The notes beneath the pieces are model-generated. The model worked only from the letters and a program-made list of their open reading frames with translations. It had not been told where the DNA came from and did not search any database. The translations under genes were made by a program, and so were the position numbers. Below are positions 56,437-64,000 of a DNA stretch of 64,000 nt, piece after piece. Within the stretch, counting starts at the first letter, position 1; every line of letters begins with the position of its first letter. The DNA is from Cyclobacteriaceae bacterium (GTDB taxonomy: Bacteria; Bacteroidota; Bacteroidia; Cytophagales; Cyclobacteriaceae): positions 19,093 through 83,092 of the forward strand of contig JAAUQL010000008.1 in assembly GCA_012033595.1 (NCBI GenBank). Reading direction: 5' to 3'.

Positions 56437-56784
56437 CAGATGGCCCGGCAGCACGCGGCGCTTAGCCAGGGTGTCCTGTCACAGTCCGCATGGCAGAAAC
56501 GCATGAATTCTGGGGCAAACTGCTTTCGGCAAAGCCGCTTTTGGGTATTTGAAGCCATGACCAGCCCCGGAAGATGGCATGACTTTTTTTCAAAAGCTTT
56601 ATCGGAAGCACAGCCAATTTCGGCTTAAATATTGATGCCTGCTGCTGGCTGTATTCAATTTTTGCCTATCCATAAATCCAAAAACTTGGGCATTTATTGA
56701 CTTTTGTCATAAAAACTAAAAGGAGAAATATATAAATTACTATCTCATTTTTAATAAGTAGAAAATTTTTTAAACCCCTGGATA
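56437..56784. other. intergenic region, no gene seen
   Basis: A 348-bp spacer. The first 190 bp are moderately GC-rich with no good ORF, and the last 150 bp are AT-rich and probably hold the promoter of the following small gene. No exact TAnnTTTG box was found. Confidence 0.4.
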
Positions 56785-57009
56785 ATGAAAAGGACAATGG
56801 AATATCTCGCCAAAGCAATTCAATACCTCGAGAAATGTGAGTTGGAATCGCCTTACAAAAACGTGGTTGACCTGGAACAGGCAAAGACTGCCTTGCACAT
56901 TGTGGAAATGGAACATAAGATCGAAGAGGCGCGACAACTGCATCACTATGAAGATATGGAAGAATTGAAGGCCGAGATGGAAAGATTGATGGAAAAAGTG
57001 CAATTGTAA
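56785..57009 (+). CDS. small helical (coiled-coil) protein, 74 aa
   Basis: Highly charged, almost wholly helical peptide with heptad-like Leu/Met spacing (EEARQLHHYEDMEELKAEM), no Cys and no signal peptide. No family is recognised. The frame is clean, and a terminator whose stem overlaps the last codons supports a real transcription unit. It is convergent with the acyl-CoA dehydrogenase gene. Confidence 0.65.
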   Translation: MKRTMEYLAKAIQYLEKCELESPYKNVVDLEQAKTALHIVEMEHKIEEARQLHHYEDMEELKAEMERLMEKVQL

Positions 57010-57022
57010 TCGCACTTTTTTG
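56993..57022 (+). terminator. terminator overlapping the end of the 74-aa gene
   Basis: AAAAAGTGC (56993-57001) and GCACTTTTT (57012-57020) form a perfect stem; the TAA stop is in the loop. A T run follows. Confidence 0.8.
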
Positions 57023-57125
57023 TTTTTTCAGTATTAACTGTATATTTAATGCATTAATCAATAATTATTCAGCCTATGTGCTAAACTTTACCTCTTAAAT
57101 GGGGAATACCCAAAACTATGATACG

Positions 57126-57150
57126 AAAAGCCCCTTTACGGGGCTTTTTT
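57126..57150 (-). terminator. terminator of the acyl-CoA dehydrogenase gene
   Basis: AAAAGCCCC (57126-57134) and GGGGCTTTT (57140-57148) around a 5-nt loop. The A and T runs on both sides allow use in both directions, and it abuts the minus-strand stop at 57149-57151. Confidence 0.8.
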
Positions 57151-58855
57151 ATTGTCTGATAATTCCGAGGTCACGCTGTTCGGTCACATTGATATAATAT
57201 ACCCTTTCCTTGTTGTTGGCTTCGGCTCTTTTTATAAATACCTCAGCCACCGCCTGGTATTCTTCATCGCGCATGGCATCCAATACCAATAAATATCCTA
57301 TGATGATGTTGCCGGCCATCTCTACCAGCCTGCGGGCATGGAAGTCAAGGAGCTCCTCATCTTTGAGCTCAATCACGTTTTGTACCGTTTGCTCGTATTC
57401 TTCGGTCATCTTAATGAGTGTCTTGCGCAAAAACACCAGTTCAGGACGCAAACTTTCCTTTTCGTATTCCTTGATGCGCGACAAAAATGCTTCCGTCGTC
57501 ACCCCTTTGATGGCGGCAATCACCTGTAGCTGGGTGGTGCCCTCGTAGATGGAGGTGATGCGTGCGTCGCGGTACAATCTTTCTACCGGAAAATCCTTCA
57601 TATAACCGGTGCCTCCATGTATTTGGATGGCATCGTAGGCCACCTGGTTGCAATACTCGCTACTTATCATTTTGAGCAGTGGCGTATATACATCTGCCAG
57701 GCGCTGGTATTTCTTCATCTCCTGCCTCTCTTCAGCATCAAGGGAACGCTCTTCGGCGATTCGTTGGTAGGTTTTGTACATATCTACAAAACGGGAAGTT
57801 TCATAAAGCAGCGAACGCATACCAAATAGCTTTACCTTGATGACGGATAGCATTTCATACACAGCCGGAAACTGAATAATAGGTTTGCCAAACTGGCTGC
57901 GTTCTTGTGCGTATTTCAGCGCCTCACGATAGGCGGCCTCAGCAATACCCACCGATTGTGCGCCTATTCCCAAGCGGGCAGCATTCATCAGACTCATCAC
58001 ATATTTGATTAGGCCAAACTTGCGTGATCCGATCAGCTTGGCCGGGGCATTTTTAAAGACCAGTTCGCAGGTAGGAGAGCCTTTGATCCCCAATTTGTTT
58101 TCTATACGTCTGATGGTCACTGCTTTGTGGCTTCGGTCGTACACAAACAGAGACAAGCCGCGCGCATCGATGGTGTCTTCTTCGGTACGGGCCAATACGA
58201 GCGATACGTCGGCATCGCCATTGGTAATGAAGCGCTTTACCCCATTGAGCAGCCACTGGTCAGTTGCTTTGTCATAGGTGGCTTTGAACTGCACCGCCTG
58301 CAAATCGGAGCCTGCATCGGGCTCGGTCAGGTCCATGGCACCTGTAGCGCCTTCCCGGGTAAACTTAGGCAAAAATTCTTCTTTGATTGCCTCATCGGCA
58401 AATTCGTTGATTGTTTCTGCGCAATCTTGCAAACCCCAAATATTGGCAAATCCTGCATCGGCGCGCGATACGATTTCATTGGCCAATACAAAGGCGGTAT
58501 TGGCAAAGTTGAGTCCGCCAAACTTGCGAGGCAGTGAAAGGCCGATTAGTCCGGCTTTCTTGAGTGCTTCGTAGTTTACAGAAGTGCCACTGGCATATTT
58601 CACTTCGTTGTTCACTATACTCGGGCCTTCTTTATCTACCGAAGCGGCATTTTCTGCGATGATTTCTCCAGAGATATCACCGACAATTTCCAGCACTTTT
58701 TCATAGCTGTCGATGGCATCTTCAAAGTCAAGCGGAGCATAGTCATATTCATCTTTTTCTTTAAAATCGCGTTCCCTCAGGGTAATGATTTTCTTCATCA
58801 TCGGATGGCTGAGATGGAACTTCAGGTGTTTATTGTCATTATAAAAATTAGGCAT
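57149..58855 (-). CDS. acyl-CoA dehydrogenase, 568-aa form
   Basis: FAD enzyme that oxidises acyl-CoA to enoyl-CoA in fatty acid breakdown, passing electrons to ETF. The central flavin-binding block AMDLTEPDAGSDLQA is near residue 175. The C-terminal helix bundle has QIHGGTGYMKDFPVERLYRDARI and the catalytic Glu in YEGT (near 443). The roughly 110-residue C-terminal extension and long N-terminus are typical of the larger ACAD forms (VLCAD/ACAD9-like length). EtfA and EtfB lie directly upstream on the same strand. Confidence 0.95.
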   Translation of the reverse strand: MPNFYNDNKHLKFHLSHPMMKKIITLRERDFKEKDEYDYAPLDFEDAIDSYEKVLEIVGDISGEIIAENAASVDKEGPSIVNNEVKYASGTSVNYEALKKAGLIGLSLPRKFGGLNFANTAFVLANEIVSRADAGFANIWGLQDCAETINEFADEAIKEEFLPKFTREGATGAMDLTEPDAGSDLQAVQFKATYDKATDQWLLNGVKRFITNGDADVSLVLARTEEDTIDARGLSLFVYDRSHKAVTIRRIENKLGIKGSPTCELVFKNAPAKLIGSRKFGLIKYVMSLMNAARLGIGAQSVGIAEAAYREALKYAQERSQFGKPIIQFPAVYEMLSVIKVKLFGMRSLLYETSRFVDMYKTYQRIAEERSLDAEERQEMKKYQRLADVYTPLLKMISSEYCNQVAYDAIQIHGGTGYMKDFPVERLYRDARITSIYEGTTQLQVIAAIKGVTTEAFLSRIKEYEKESLRPELVFLRKTLIKMTEEYEQTVQNVIELKDEELLDFHARRLVEMAGNIIIGYLLVLDAMRDEEYQAVAEVFIKRAEANNKERVYYINVTEQRDLGIIRQ

Positions 58856-58904
58856 GATTGCTTATTTTAAATATGGTCTAAAAAATAGTGAGGCCAAAGC
58901 GCAT

Positions 58905-59924
58905 TTATTTGGCGTTTTTCTTATAGTATTTGATCATTTTGGGGATTACATCGCCCACATCACCTATGATAGAATAATCAGCGATATGGGTAATGGGCGC
59001 GTTGGGGTCTTTATTGATGGAAATGATCATGGCCGACTCTTCCATGCCGGCACGGTGCTGCACGGCTCCCGAAATGCCACAGGCGATATACAGGTGCGGA
59101 CGAACTGTGATGCCCGTCTGACCCACCTGGCGTTCATGAGGAATGTAACCGGCATCTACCGCAGCCCTCGATCCGCCCACTTCGCCTCCAAGTACTTCAG
59201 CCAACTCAAAAAGCAGGGCAAAATTTTCTTTGGAACCAACGCCATATCCGCCTGACACAATGATATGGGCGTGCTTAATGTCGATTTTCTTCGTTTCCAT
59301 ATGCCGTTCAATGATTTGCACCACAAAATCTGTTTCATTGACATATTTGGCGACATCGAGCATCTTTATCTTGCCGACATATCCCGGCGAAAGAATTTCT
59401 TTTTTCATCACACCTTCCCTTACGGTGGCCATTTGTGGTCGGGTTTCGGGATTGATGATGGTGGCTATGATATTGCCTCCAAAAGCCGGTCGGATCTGGT
59501 AAAGCAGGTTTTGATAATCTTGCTTTTGCTTTTTGTCCACATGTTCCCCAATCTCCAGACTGGTACAATCTGCGGTAAGCCCGCATTTAAGCGCCGAGGC
59601 GATACGCGGAGCCAGGTCGCGACCTATAGAAGTAGCGCCAAAAAGCGCTATTTGTGGTTTTTCTTCTTTAAAAAGTGTAGTCAGTATGCTGGCATGCGGC
59701 AGGGTGAGGTATGGGTATAATCGGTCTTCCTGAGCCACAAATAGCGTGTCAACACCGTAGGGAAGCAATTCCTTTTCCAATCCATCGGTTTTGCTCCCGA
59801 TCACTACGGCTTCCAGTTGGCATTTGAGTTCATCGGCCAGTTTGCGCCCTTTGGTGAGCAGTTCGAGACTCACATCTACCACTGCACCTTCATCTATTTC
59901 ACAATAAACAATTATATTATTCAC
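58905..59924 (-). CDS. etfA: electron transfer flavoprotein subunit alpha
   Basis: FAD-holding large ETF subunit. It starts at GTG 59922-59924. The N-terminal domain begins NNIIVYCEIDEGAV. The C-terminal FAD-binding domain has SGGYGVGSKENF, GGSRAAVDAGYIPHERQVGQ, a YIACGISGA block and a NKDPNAPI end. The 339-aa length is slightly longer than usual. It is 28 bp downstream of etfB and 49 bp upstream of the acyl-CoA dehydrogenase, forming one unit. Confidence 0.96.
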   Translation of the reverse strand: MNNIIVYCEIDEGAVVDVSLELLTKGRKLADELKCQLEAVVIGSKTDGLEKELLPYGVDTLFVAQEDRLYPYLTLPHASILTTLFKEEKPQIALFGATSIGRDLAPRIASALKCGLTADCTSLEIGEHVDKKQKQDYQNLLYQIRPAFGGNIIATIINPETRPQMATVREGVMKKEILSPGYVGKIKMLDVAKYVNETDFVVQIIERHMETKKIDIKHAHIIVSGGYGVGSKENFALLFELAEVLGGEVGGSRAAVDAGYIPHERQVGQTGITVRPHLYIACGISGAVQHRAGMEESAMIISINKDPNAPITHIADYSIIGDVGDVIPKMIKYYKKNAK

Positions 59925-59952
59925 GTTCGTGTTGTTTTCAAATTAAAAAAAA

Positions 59953-60828
59953 TCATCCAATAGTATGGTTTTCCAATAGTTCTTTGATCAGGTCTTCGAT
60001 CTCCTCATCCTTGTCTCCCAAAATTTTCGATTCCTTGGCAGTAAAGACCACATTGGTCACTTTCTTGACTTTGGTTGGTGATCCGGACAGTCCCAGCCAG
60101 GCTTCGTCGGCATTCAGGTCGTCAACCGTCCACTCCTTTATATTTAGGTATGGTCGGGCATCGTGTAGGGAAATATAATCAGTGGTGCTTTCCTGCATTT
60201 CAGATACCGTTTGGGCATGTTTATATTTCATTATCATTTTGGCATTTCTCGATCTGCACTCCGGAGCCGAATCGTGCACTGTAACCAATACCGGCATGGT
60301 CGATTCTACCGTTTCAACGCCCCGGTCGAGCCTGCGCTTTATGCGGATGGAGTTTTTGTTGATGGACACAACTTCTTCACAATAGGTAATTTGTGGGATG
60401 CCGATTTTTTCTGCTGCCTGAGGGCCTACCTGGGCGGTGTCGCCATCGATGGCTTGCCGTCCTCCGAAGATTATGTCGTAGGGTGCAAGTTTTTTGATGG
60501 CAAGCGAAATGGCATATGATGTTGCAAGCGTGTCTGAGCCTGCAAATTTGCGATCCGTAATCAAATAACCATCATCAGCACCACGGTACAGCCCTTCGCG
60601 GATGATTTCCGCAGCACGACCCGGCCCCATGGTGAGCAAAGTGACGGTGGTACCCGGATAATTATCTTTGATGCGCAGCGCCTGCTCAAGTGCTTTTAAA
60701 TCTTCGGGGTTGAAAACTGCCGGGAGGGCCGCTCTGTTCACTGTTCCGTTTGCCTTCATCGCATCTTTGCCCACATTTCGGGTGTCTGGTACCTGCTTGG
60801 CAAGCACGATGATTTTAAATCCTTTCAT
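59953..60828 (-). CDS. etfB: electron transfer flavoprotein subunit beta
   Basis: AMP-binding small ETF subunit that takes electrons from acyl-CoA dehydrogenase. ATG 60826-60828 gives KIIVLAKQVPDTRNVG at the start, as in the family, so the longer frame (60888) with a hydrophobic lead is rejected. Seen are GPGRAAEIIREGLYRGAD and FGGRQAIDGDTAQVGPQAAE. The 291-aa length is about 30 residues longer than E. coli-type subunits, common in Bacteroidota. It is the first gene of the etfB-etfA-acyl-CoA dehydrogenase unit. Confidence 0.95.
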   Translation of the reverse strand: MKGFKIIVLAKQVPDTRNVGKDAMKANGTVNRAALPAVFNPEDLKALEQALRIKDNYPGTTVTLLTMGPGRAAEIIREGLYRGADDGYLITDRKFAGSDTLATSYAISLAIKKLAPYDIIFGGRQAIDGDTAQVGPQAAEKIGIPQITYCEEVVSINKNSIRIKRRLDRGVETVESTMPVLVTVHDSAPECRSRNAKMIMKYKHAQTVSEMQESTTDYISLHDARPYLNIKEWTVDDLNADEAWLGLSGSPTKVKKVTNVVFTAKESKILGDKDEEIEDLIKELLENHTIG

Positions 60829-61293
60829 AAAAATAATTTTGAGTGAGACAAAAAAAAGTGATAGCAATATAAGTAGGGCAGGTGCCAAAAATCATGACCT
60901 AGGTCAGCTTAATGAAAAGTAGTAATGTAGGTCTGGAACGGTGTGGCTAAGGCATTCAACGCATGTTAGTGTAATATGTCAATACAGGGAAATTTTCCTA
61001 AACATCAAACCATGGCTGAGCCAACTGAATACGTAGCCGCAAGCAGGTGATCCATTTCACCCGCACTGAAATGTAGATTAAAAACTGACACCACAACAGA
61101 CAATGGCCTCAACGTGCATTTTAGCAAAAAGCAGAAGGAATAATAAATGTAGAAATAGGGTCATTTTATCTGAATATTCATTCAAAAAAAAGCGGCGCAA
61201 AAATAAAATTCTGGTGAATTACCTGAAAACTGATGATGGGAGGTATCCAGCAGGGTTTAAATCCCTGAATCGGGCAATGCCAGAGTCAAAAAT
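60829..61293. other. intergenic region upstream of etfB
   Basis: A 465-bp spacer after gldC and before etfB, both on the minus strand. No convincing gene. It contains the 12-bp palindrome listed separately and an imperfect CAGGG/CCCTG hairpin near 61250 that might end the gldC transcript. Confidence 0.45.
60895..60906. promoter_or_regulatory. 12-bp palindrome 67 bp upstream of etfB
   Basis: TGACCTAGGTCA is a perfect palindrome in the promoter region of the fatty-acid oxidation unit. This is the size and position of a dimeric regulator site (TetR/FadR-type), but no regulator gene is adjacent and no second copy was seen before the acyl-CoA dehydrogenase. Confidence 0.4.
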
Positions 61294-61629
61294 CTATTTG
61301 TTTGTTTTCTTCACGTATTCTACCAACTGACTGCAAAAATCATGGATTTGCTGTGCCATTTCCGTATCATTGGTCGAGCGCTTTACACTATCTCCAAGAC
61401 CGGCAATACATTCTATATAAAAAGTTTTCATTTCATCCACCGGCATATCTTTGGACCACAGGTCGATCCGGAGAGAGTGTTTCTCTTTTTGATCCCAAAG
61501 TGAAATGCTCACAGCTTTTGTTTCTGCAGCCTCATCGCCCTGCGGATTGTCGCTGGCTTGCCAGGTGATTTTTTCAGGTACATGTTCTTTGTCCAGCTCT
61601 ATGTCGAATATTATTTGGGATTTGCTCAT
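61294..61629 (-). CDS. gldC: gliding motility protein GldC
   Basis: GldC is a small cytoplasmic protein needed for efficient gliding in Flavobacterium and conserved in Bacteroidota. The start is MSKSQIIFDIELDKEHVPEKI, followed by the family block ISLWDQKEKHSLRIDLWSKDMPVDEMK and a helical end with EMAQQIHDFC. The 111-aa length matches. It follows ribF by 20 bp, so it is probably the last gene of the uppP-truB-ribF-gldC run. Confidence 0.92.
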   Translation of the reverse strand: MSKSQIIFDIELDKEHVPEKITWQASDNPQGDEAAETKAVSISLWDQKEKHSLRIDLWSKDMPVDEMKTFYIECIAGLGDSVKRSTNDTEMAQQIHDFCSQLVEYVKKTNK

Positions 61630-61649
61630 TGCTATATTTTTTTGTGTTT

Positions 61650-62578
61650 TTATTGGCCTTTCAGTATGTCAAGCGCTTTTGTTTTGTCCAGCAGCAGTTG
61701 GTCTTTTAGGGCTCCAATATTTTGGAATTTTATCTCTGATCTTATTTTTTGGAAAAACGAAATGGTGATCTCCTGCTCATAGATATCCTCCTCGAAATCG
61801 AAAATGTGTACTTCCATGCGTTTTTGTGTGCCGCCAAAGGTAGGCCTGAATCCAATATTGAGCATGCCTTTAAACGCTTGATTTTTGATGTGTGTTTTAC
61901 CGCATAAATGCCCTCAGAGGGAATCAGCTTATGTCGGAATGAGACTTCGATATTGGCGGTGGGAAAGTCCATCGTCCTCCCAATCCGGTCGCCGTGAATA
62001 ACTTTGCCGCTGATGCTATATGGCCTTTCCAGATATGCATTGGCCGTGCGGATATCTCCGTTGTTCAATGCCTTTCTAATCTTTGTAGAACTTACGGCAT
62101 TGTTTTCAATCATTTGTTTGGGGATTTCTTCTACTTCAAATCCATAAATCGGACTGTCTTTTCGCAGTTCTTCAAAGCTGCCTGAGCGGTTGTTGCCAAA
62201 TTTATGATCATAGCCGATCACCAACTTTCTGGTGCCAATTTTATTTACGAGGATTTCCTTAATGAAATCTTCGGATGAGATTTTGGAGAATTCGTCGGTA
62301 AAGGGAATGACCACCAGATGATCGATGCCTTTTTGGCTAAGCAAAGTGGCCTTTTCTTCTATTGAGGTAAGCAAAAAAAGTTCCTGATCCGGAAAGAGCA
62401 CCAATCGTGGATGCGGCCAGTAGGTGATCAGTACCGACTGACCGTTATTTTTGGCGGCGGTTTCTACCAGCCGCTGCAAAATTTTATGATGTCCGTAGTG
62501 TACACCATCGAAGGTGCCACTGGTGACCACGGCATAGTCAAGTTTATTAAATTCACTCAGGCCATTGTATATTTTCAT
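61650..62578 (-). CDS. ribF: bifunctional riboflavin kinase/FAD synthetase, one frameshift
   Basis: Phosphorylates riboflavin to FMN and adenylates FMN to FAD. The N-terminal FAD synthetase domain has GTFDGVHYGHHKIL (residues 21-34) and VIGYDHKFG, then SSTKIRKAL. The C-terminal riboflavin kinase domain starts near residue 185 (GKVIHGDRIGRTMDFPTAN). The frame breaks at the run 61895-61898; one extra base joins AVKTHIKNQAFKG to MLNIGFRPTF and gives 309 aa, the normal length. Its start overlaps the truB stop (ATGA). Confidence 0.94.
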
Positions 62579-63257
62579 GAATTAGCTGTTTGCCAGGCAT
62601 GCTTAAAATCTTCCATAGTCATCGCCTCTTCTACCGTGTATTTACCTATTCGCGTGCGTCTCAGGGCGCTCATATGCGCACCCACCCCGAGGCTTTGGCC
62701 AAAATCACGTACGAGACTTCGCACATAAAAACCTTTGGAGCAAACCAGTCTGAAATGTACTTGAGGAAAATCGATTTTGGTGATCTCAAACAATTTCGAT
62801 TCCACCTCCCGCGCTTCGATTTCAACATCGATGCCCTTGCGTGCCTTTTTATATAATGGTATTCCATCTTTCTTAATGGCAGAATATACCGGAGGTACTT
62901 GCATCAGTTTTCCAACAAATAGCATGGAACATTGCTGTACCATGGCTTCGGTGATATGGTCTATGGCAAACTCAGCATCTATTTCCGTTTCCAGGTCAAC
63001 GGATGGGGTGGTTTGACCCAAAACCATGGTTCCTGTATACTCTTTTCCAGATCCATAAATTGGTTGATCTGTTTGGTCATTTTACCGGCGCACACGATCA
63101 GCAAGCCCGTGGCAAGGGGGTCAAGGGTGCCGGCGTGGCCTACTTTTTTTATTTTTATAATATTCCTGATCTTATTTACCACATCAAACGAAGTCCATTG
63201 CAACGCCTTGTCTATCAGTAATATATGACCATCTTCAGACTTGTTGAGCTGATTCAT
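62575..63257 (-). CDS. truB: tRNA pseudouridine(55) synthase, one frameshift
   Basis: Forms pseudouridine 55 in the T-arm of tRNAs. The catalytic motif GHAGTLDPLATGLL (Asp near residue 46) is intact. The later blocks PPVYSAIKKDG and GFYVRSLVRDFG are in the other frame. One extra base in the run 63043-63046 joins them as LEKEYTGTMVLG and gives 227 aa. The ATG overlaps the uppP stop and the stop overlaps the ribF start, both as ATGA, indicating translational coupling. Confidence 0.94.
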
Positions 63258-64000
63258 CTCAAGCCTACAATTATGGAAATGATTCCGATCGCAAAGCAGT
63301 AATAGGCAAAGTAGATGAGCTTGCCTTTTTTTACTATGCTGATCATCCAGGTGCAGGCAAACAAACCGGATATAAAAGCTGCCAGAAACCCGGCAAAAAG
63401 TACGCTGTTAGCAATACCTCCCGCCACTGCCGGCGCCTCGATGTAGTCTTTTACCTTCAGCAGCATGGCGCCCATTATAGGCAGCAGAACCATAATAAAG
63501 GAGAATTTAGTCACTTTTTCTTTATCAATTCCCAGCATTAGGCCGGTAGATATGGTGGCTCCAGATCGGGATATGCCCGGTAAGATGGCCACTGCCTGAG
63601 CGAGACCTATAACTATGGCCTTGCCGTAACTGATGTCTTTGCCAGTGTTTTTGCTGAAATACGTAAGGGTGAGCAATAGCCCGGTAAGGAGGAGCATGGA
63701 GCCTACAAACAAAACATTGCCGGTAAAGAGTGACTCTATCTTTTCTTCAAATAGCAACCCGACTACACCTACCGGGATCATGGAAAGTACCAGTTTATTG
63801 GCAAAATGGAAGGAATCATTGTTTTTGAATCGCAGCAAGCCCATAATGATACTCAGCAATTCTTTTCGAAAACAATGATGGTGCTAAGCGCCGTGGCACC
63901 ATGTACCACAATGGAAAAAGCAGGTTGTCAGCAGATTGGATGCTCAACAGTGCTTTGCCGAGTTCTATATGCCTGAACTACTCACAGGCAAAACTCCGTC
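63254..64000 (-). CDS. uppP: undecaprenyl-diphosphatase UppP, N-terminus cut by window and frameshifted
   Basis: Membrane phosphatase that recycles undecaprenyl-PP for cell-wall synthesis (BacA/UppP family). The conserved LPGISRSGATIS motif and the helical C-terminus are clean in one frame up to 63859. Upstream, the expected LPVSSSGHIELGKALLSIQ and VVHGATALSTIIVFRKELL blocks are visible only by switching frames; about four single-base losses in the last 140 bases would explain it. The first residues of the protein are beyond the window. Confidence 0.88.

Noticed and set aside
60828..60888. Upstream extension of etfB with a hydrophobic N-terminus
   Set aside because: ETF beta is cytoplasmic, and the family N-terminus begins at the ATG 60826-60828. 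The extension also runs toward the promoter region.

Overview
The window is a chromosomal segment of a gliding or surface-adhesive Bacteroidota bacterium, most likely order Cytophagales. The signs are two giant proteins with type B C-terminal sorting domains of the type IX secretion system (T9SS), a PorP/SprF-like partner, a DUF5103 T9SS plug protein, GldC, a DUF3276 Pur-alpha-like protein, DUF1573 and DUF2911 proteins, and several exact TAnnTTTG (-7) promoter boxes. I see no rRNA, tRNA, transposase, prophage or CRISPR array.

Layout. 1-7.4 kb is housekeeping: a truncated phosphohexomutase, trpS, a DUF1573 protein, a 53-aa membrane peptide, threonylcarbamoyl-AMP synthase, pgk with a terminator, and a small membrane protein. 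7.5-11.0 kb holds a PmoA-family lipoprotein with a promoter and a LacI-type palindrome, a hotdog thioesterase, an APS-reductase-type CysH and a sugar-nucleotide epimerase. 11.5-18.9 kb is a small secreted protein plus a 2,334-aa SprB-like adhesin containing PKD and cohesin-like modules. 18.9-24.2 kb carries a LuxC-type acyl-CoA reductase, a ferredoxin, a DUF58 protein, a DUF3276 protein, an AI-2E-family permease and ychF. At 24.4 kb a stand-alone cas6-like gene sits with no CRISPR array or other cas gene in the window. 25.3-32.7 kb has the T9SS plug protein, an ECF sigma factor overlapped by a membrane protein ending in a beta-barrel, a lipoprotein, an ABC-F ATPase, a DUF2911 protein and a dCMP deaminase.

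32.7-47 kb is one long minus-strand gene series. In transcription order it encodes a 1,935-aa repeat adhesin, a PorP/SprF-like protein, an OmpA/PD40 protein, a TPR protein, an 11-module repeat protein and MurB. 47.2-52.7 kb holds a glycosyltransferase, a DegT-type aminotransferase, a HAD phosphatase, a Gfo/Idh oxidoreductase and a broken sulfatase. 52.9-57 kb has an orphan ExbB-like protein, a LytS/LytTR pair, and an EamA transporter behind a leader ORF and terminator. 57.1-64 kb encodes acyl-CoA dehydrogenase with EtfA and EtfB, then uppP-truB-ribF-gldC in minus-strand order.

Quality warning. At least ten genes are split by single-base frameshifts, and every one is repaired by adding one base, usually in a short A/T run. 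They affect essential genes such as murB, truB, ribF and uppP, so they are most likely sequencing or consensus errors. I annotate those genes over their repaired extents. The sulfatase differs because it also lacks a large internal segment.
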